Assembly: GCA_032191485.1 (NCBI GenBank)
Contig: JAVDOI010000130.1
Location: 364,001 to 428,000, forward strand
Length of the DNA stretch: 64,000 nt
From: Leptoclinus maculatus
Lineage: Eukaryota > Chordata > Actinopteri > Perciformes > Stichaeidae
Direction of reading: 5' to 3'
Of the stretch, positions 60,403 through 64,000 are shown in pieces. Under the pieces are notes generated by a model. It was not told the origin of the DNA. It made no database searches and worked only from the letters and a program-made list of their open reading frames with translations. Each line of letters starts with the position of its first letter. Position 1 is the stretch's first letter. The position numbers and the translations under genes are program-made.

Positions 60403-60500
60403 ATGAGGTCCGTTCAGGAACCTATCGGCAGCTCTTCCATCCTGAGCAGCTGATCACCGGCAAGGAGGACGCCGCCAACAACTACGCCCGCGGTCACTAC
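60403..60500 (+). pseudogene. Alpha-tubulin exon 3, first part
   Basis: Acceptor GTTGCTCCACAG, then 98 nt in phase with exon 2, coding DEVRSGTYRQLFHPEQLITG and KEDAANNYARGHY. It is cut right after the Tyr codon by a solo LTR. The coding sequence is otherwise normal, so disruption appears recent. Confidence 0.92.
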
Positions 60501-61362
60501 TGTGGAGGATTTCAGTATTAAAGATAGAATTAGTGGGATTTTAGAATTAGTTTAGTATGATGATTAGCACCTCTTATGGTGAATAGAAGTGTCAAAATAA
60601 TAAGAATGTTACCATGGGTTAAAGAGTTGCAATATATTTATCTATGAAATGTATTATGTTTACAGGAGGTTAACAGATAGAGGATATTATATATTACAAT
60701 ATATTGACACATTGAATGTATTAAGCCATATGTATAAGCCATAAAAGTATTTAACACTGAAGTATTAAACACTGTAAGAAAGGAAGTATTGAGGGTCAGA
60801 TTTAGGGACATGTAGTGAGAAGCGTAAGAGACAGGAAGACTGAGGTCATAAAGGCAGCAGGAATGCGGAGAAGACAATGCAGAGATGAGCTTCAAAGGAC
60901 GTCTCCAGCTGTGAAGGCTACAGAAGAAGCAGAGAGGAGTCGAATTACAGCCAAATGGTTGTCAGGCATTGATTGGTTCAGGACAGTGGCCAAGATGATC
61001 AAATGTTTGAGTAACACCGATTGGCTCACCTGCAGTTTTTATGACGATTTGACCCCCCTGTCTTTTCTGCAGTATAAAAGCTTTGTTTGAGGGAACAGAG
61101 GTCAGACCCACAGACCTACATGATCCCTCCACAGAACATCCTTTGATGTGAGACCTGAGAGGGTGAGAGTGTGTGGTCTCTGTTCTCGAGAGCATTTTAC
61201 TATCGATAGTTAATTCAGATTGCATTTGATATTAAATACAAGTTTTACTTTTGAAACCTGAATTCAGCAACGTATTTGGTGCACATGCGCAGTAAGTCGT
61301 AAACAAATAACTGGACCAGCGCTGCGGCCTTGCAGCTCCATCGAGATATTCTGGCCTTAACA
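60501..61362 (+). mobile_element. Solo LTR inside alpha-tubulin exon 3
   Basis: 862 bp from TGTGGAGGATTTCAGTATTA to TTCTGGCCTTAACA with the target duplication CTAC (60497-60500 and 61363-61366). In its own orientation, which is that of the gene, it has the TATA motif CAGTATAAAAGC near 61071. It shares long stretches with the ERV-3 LTR (61867-62783) rather than with ERV-1/2, for example the segment around GACCCCCCTGTCTTTTCTGC. It is a recombination remnant of an env-subfamily provirus. Confidence 0.95.
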
Positions 61363-61417
61363 CTACACCATCGGAAAGGAGATCATCGATATGGTTATCG
61401 ACAGAACACGCAAACTG
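61363..61417 (+). pseudogene. Alpha-tubulin exon 3, second part
   Basis: After the duplicated CTAC the exon resumes exactly in place at 61367: TIGKEIIDMVIDRTRKL, followed by the donor GTGAGC at 61418. No base of the exon is lost. The large last exon of alpha-tubulin is not in the window. With an 862-bp LTR in the exon this allele cannot make normal tubulin unless the LTR is removed from the transcript. Confidence 0.92.
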
Positions 61418-61866
61418 GTGAGCTCTAATAATTCATATGTATTGTTGCTTGAGACCTCAATGATTATAATTCCTCATCTTCCACTCCTTTGGAGGAGGAA
61501 CTCACCCTCTTTTCAACAGCTCTACCCCCCCCACCCCCCCACCTCCCCTCCTCTTACTACCACCTCACCTGCCACTCCCTCCTCTCCACCACCTTTTACT
61601 TCTCCCACCTCTTCCTCCAAGATTCCAACTCTATAGTTAGCCCCCTTGTGCCAGTGCCCCTCGCGGCCCTCCTCGGAGGGCCACGCCCTCCACTAAACCT
61701 AACCCTAACCCCTAACCCTAACCCTAACCAAAGGAACAAGTCGAAGATACCAAACTTCATAAAAAGGTGCTAGGGCATGCCAGGAATACACACACAACAT
61801 TTCATGAGGCTAGGACCAACTGTCAAAAAGTTATAGACGATCGCTATAGTCTATAGTCTATAGCAG
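61418..61866. other. Intron DNA with telomere-like repeat and piggyBac-related fragment
   Basis: Contains a C/T-rich tract (61520-61640), an interstitial telomere-like CCCTAA run (about 61695-61730) and a fragment (61735-61830) related to the piggyBac-like element (GTGCTAGGGCATGCCAGGAA, as at 53638). No gene. Confidence 0.7.
61695..61730. repeat. Interstitial telomeric-type repeat
   Basis: About six CCTAACC units in a row, one of them with an extra C, matching the vertebrate telomere unit on the C-rich strand. Confidence 0.85.
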
Positions 61867-62783
61867 TGTTAAGGCAGAAGTTGGGGACAAAGGAGCACAG
61901 AGGGGGGGGCTCTGACCCCTGGGCCTCTGCTGCTGTGACTTTCTGCTTCAAAGTCTCACCAAAAACGAACTGGAACCAGTTTAAAAGTATAACTTGTATT
62001 TAATTTCAAATGCAATCTGAATTAACTATTAATAGTAAAATGCTCTCGAGAACAGAGATCACACACTTTCACTCTCAGGTCTCACAAAATAGGAGTTTCT
62101 GTAAAGCGATCGTGTGGGGTCTGGCTCTGCTCTCTTGAACAAAGCTCTTTATACTGCAGAAAAGACAGGGGGGTCAAATCGTCATAAAAACTGCAGGTGA
62201 GCCAATCGGTGTTACTCAAACATTTGATCATCTTGGCCACTGTCCTGAACCAATCGATGCCTTGCTTTTATTTACAACCATTTGGCTGTTTATCCGATTC
62301 CTCTCTCTTCACCAGCCATCCTGGTGCCTTCACAGCTGGAGACGTCCTTTGAAGCTCATCTCTGCATTGTCCTCTCCGCATTCCTGCTGCCTTTTATGAC
62401 TCTCTGTCTTCCTGTCTCCAATGCTCCTCACTTCATGTTGAATGAAGATATCCCTAGATATTCTCTAAATCTGACCCTATCTGACCTTTTATACTTCCTT
62501 TCTTACAGTGTTCAATACTTCAGTGTTTAATACTTTTATGGCTTATACATATGGCTTAATACATTCAATGTGTCAATATACTGTAATATAATATCCTCTA
62601 TCTGTAAACCTCCTGTAAACATAATACATTTCATAGATAAATATATTGCAACTCTTTAACCCATGGTAACATTCTTATTATTTTGACACTTCTATTCACC
62701 ATAAGAGGTGCTAATAATCATACTAAACTACTTCTAATACTAAAATCCTACTAATTCTATCTTCTATACTGAAATCCTTCACA
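61867..62783 (-). repeat. ERV-3 3' LTR
   Basis: 917 bp, plus-strand TGTTAAGGCAGAAGTTGGGG to GAAATCCTTCACA. Closely related to the solo LTR in tubulin exon 3, in opposite orientation 504 bp away. Confidence 0.9.
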
Positions 62784-62815
62784 ATTCCCCCCTAACACAC
62801 TCTTCAGAGTGTGTT
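62784..62815 (-). promoter_or_regulatory. Polypurine tract and hairpin (ERV-3)
   Basis: Minus-strand GTTAGGGGGGAAT next to the LTR, with the ACACACTCTTCAGAGTGTGT inverted repeat upstream, as in ERV-1 and ERV-2. Confidence 0.75.
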
Positions 62816-62881
62816 TATCAACCTACAGAAAAACAATCCCTCACTATCGGACCTTTATGGTCCAAGGGTGAGTTTCCTTTA

Positions 62882-64000
62882 TCAAATATGAGACAACAAT
62901 CTTTCAAGTTCAACGTCATCATCTACTCGTAACTGAGTTCCCTGCATGCTTGTCCTAAGTAGTGCAGCATCAACTAGCTTCAGTAGAGTTCCTCGGATGC
63001 AAGGGACGCAACAGCCTCCACAAACGACCACAACTGCAAGGACAACACAAAAAGAGATTAAGATTGTCACAACTGCACTTTTCCATTCGCCAAACATACC
63101 CTCCAACCAGCTGGTGAATTTATCATCAACACCAGAGTTCTCTGCTAACTCAAAGCTGAGAGCTGTCAATCCGGCCAACGCTCTGGTCACCGATCCATCT
63201 GGAGCTGTATTGTTTGGAATGAAAGTACAACAGACAGATCCAAACATCCTACACACTCCTCCTTTCTCCGCCAACATCATATCTAATGCCATCCTGTTCT
63301 GCATGGCCATTATACTAGTCTGCGCCAGCTGTGCATGAAGTCCTGTTACGGCGTCCCTAGTGTAGTTTACAAAACGCTGCTGGTTATAGTAAATGTAATT
63401 AATCCAATCCACATTTTTATTGATTGTTGACCACCAAAAAAACGTCGATTCGAAACCGGCTCCTACTTGATTTCTAGCTTTAAATTCATTAGGCACCCCC
63501 CTTGGTACCCCTATGGCATCAATATACACTCTGTCATCAAATGAGCCAATCGGGGCCTTGGCCTCTCTCCTGGATCTCCTTCTAGCATGTGTGCGTGGGG
63601 AAACCAGGTCTTGATAAGTCGCTTCATTTACTGGCAAAATGTAAAACGGCAATACGAGCTGTACCAGCGCGCATGTTCCCGACCAATTGTTAGGCAACAG
63701 TGGTTGTAAGGTTCTTCCTCCACAATACCACCATAAGTCAGCTCTGGTCTGTGTCTGCTTCAACACACTCTTCAAATGATAGTCACTAGCATTATGAGTA
63801 CTGCTACAATTTGTTCTAGCAATGTGGCCCATGATGGGTCCATCAGTAACATCAGATACTATACAATCATATGGGCCTTCTGCCTTCTTAAACTGAGGTG
63901 GGTCGCTGTATGCCACAGGTGGGTATTCCCAATGTCGCTCTTGGCAGGTGTGAAGAAGGGGCAAATTCCTACTGGTAAACATAGCTAGAATACAACGAAA
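62882..64000 (-). CDS. env: Retroviral envelope protein, C-terminal part
   Basis: A minus-strand frame of 366 codons from the first Met (63982), open to the window edge, so the true N-terminus lies beyond it. Visible parts, numbered from that Met: the end of the surface subunit; a basic furin-type cleavage site RRRSRR (134-139); the transmembrane subunit with a gamma-type CX6CC motif CRMFGSVCC (244-252) preceded by a heptad-rich segment; a hydrophobic membrane span (about 302-325) followed by several cysteines; and a cytoplasmic tail of about 35 residues. No stop or frameshift is seen. Retroviral Env proteins mediate receptor binding and membrane fusion; whether this copy is expressed is unknown. 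A captured, host-used env is possible, but position inside a provirus with LTR and polypurine tract favours an ordinary young ERV. Confidence 0.85.
   Translation of the reverse strand, partial: FRCILAMFTSRNLPLLHTCQERHWEYPPVAYSDPPQFKKAEGPYDCIVSDVTDGPIMGHIARTNCSSTHNASDYHLKSVLKQTQTRADLWWYCGGRTLQPLLPNNWSGTCALVQLVLPFYILPVNEATYQDLVSPRTHARRRSRREAKAPIGSFDDRVYIDAIGVPRGVPNEFKARNQVGAGFESTFFWWSTINKNVDWINYIYYNQQRFVNYTRDAVTGLHAQLAQTSIMAMQNRMALDMMLAEKGGVCRMFGSVCCTFIPNNTAPDGSVTRALAGLTALSFELAENSGVDDKFTSWLEGMFGEWKSAVVTILISFCVVLAVVVVCGGCCVPCIRGTLLKLVDAALLRTSMQGTQLRVDDDVELERLLSHI

Larger units (their letters stand above)
61867..64000 (-). mobile_element. ERV-3: env-bearing provirus, 3' part (runs off right edge)
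   Basis: Minus-strand provirus whose 3' LTR (61867-62783), polypurine tract with hairpin (62784-62815) and env gene (62882 to edge) are visible. The rest lies beyond 64000. It carries the long LTR form (917 bp). Same lineage as ERV-1 and ERV-2 by LTR ends, polypurine tract and env sequence. Confidence 0.9.

Noticed and set aside
62946..63338. 130-codon plus-strand frame
   Set aside because: Antisense shadow of the env frame.
1..64000. CRISPR array, phage, operon or toxin-antitoxin system
   Set aside because: No regularly spaced short repeats and no prokaryotic gene organisation; the DNA is intron-rich vertebrate sequence.

Overview
The window is vertebrate, almost certainly teleost, genomic DNA. 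It holds intron-split fragments of tbc1d13, cfap97, a BEN-domain gene, thnsl2 and an alpha-tubulin gene. These sit among fish-type transposable elements: an L1/Tx1-like LINE, hAT and piggyBac elements, a tRNA-derived SINE, and several LTR/endogenous retrovirus (ERV) copies. I see no prokaryotic features and no CRISPR array.

The dominant structure is a giant inverted duplication. Bases 1-24298 reappear in reverse complement at 26345-46068, around a single-copy spacer (24299-26344). In the parts compared the arms are nearly identical. The differences noticed are a 4,574-bp presence/absence event (a whole ERV plus its 4-bp target duplication, left arm only) and single-base changes at 14749 and 16319. 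Arm coordinates pair as x + y = 46069 outside the ERV site and x + y = 50643 inside it. Each arm carries, from outside in: a hAT fragment, a SINE, the 3' half of tbc1d13, a short cfap97 gene in the opposite orientation, BEN-domain exons, an AT-rich AGTATA tract, a broken LINE with a solo LTR in its reverse-transcriptase region, a degenerate duplicated unit of about 377 bp, and a 159-bp-period repeat interrupted by a Gypsy-like solo LTR. A real young palindrome and a head-to-head misjoin of two haplotypes both fit this; sequence alone does not decide.

Right of the palindrome (46069-54160) lie a complete non-autonomous hAT element with an 8-bp target duplication, the first visible coding exons of thnsl2, hAT remnants, and a piggyBac-like element with a transposase N-terminal exon.

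The last 10 kb is an alpha-tubulin gene broken by related ERVs. ERV-2 (54464-60342) lies in the intron after exon 2. A solo LTR (60501-61362) splits exon 3 exactly between a Tyr and a Thr codon. A third, env-bearing provirus (from 61867 to the right edge, minus strand) lies just beyond exon 3. ERV-1 and ERV-2 have lost pol; ERV-2 keeps a nucleocapsid-type gag reading frame, and ERV-3 keeps a long env frame open to the window edge. I did not find a new host pathway. The most interesting material is the near-perfect palindrome with an insertion in one arm, and this young, repeatedly inserting ERV family.
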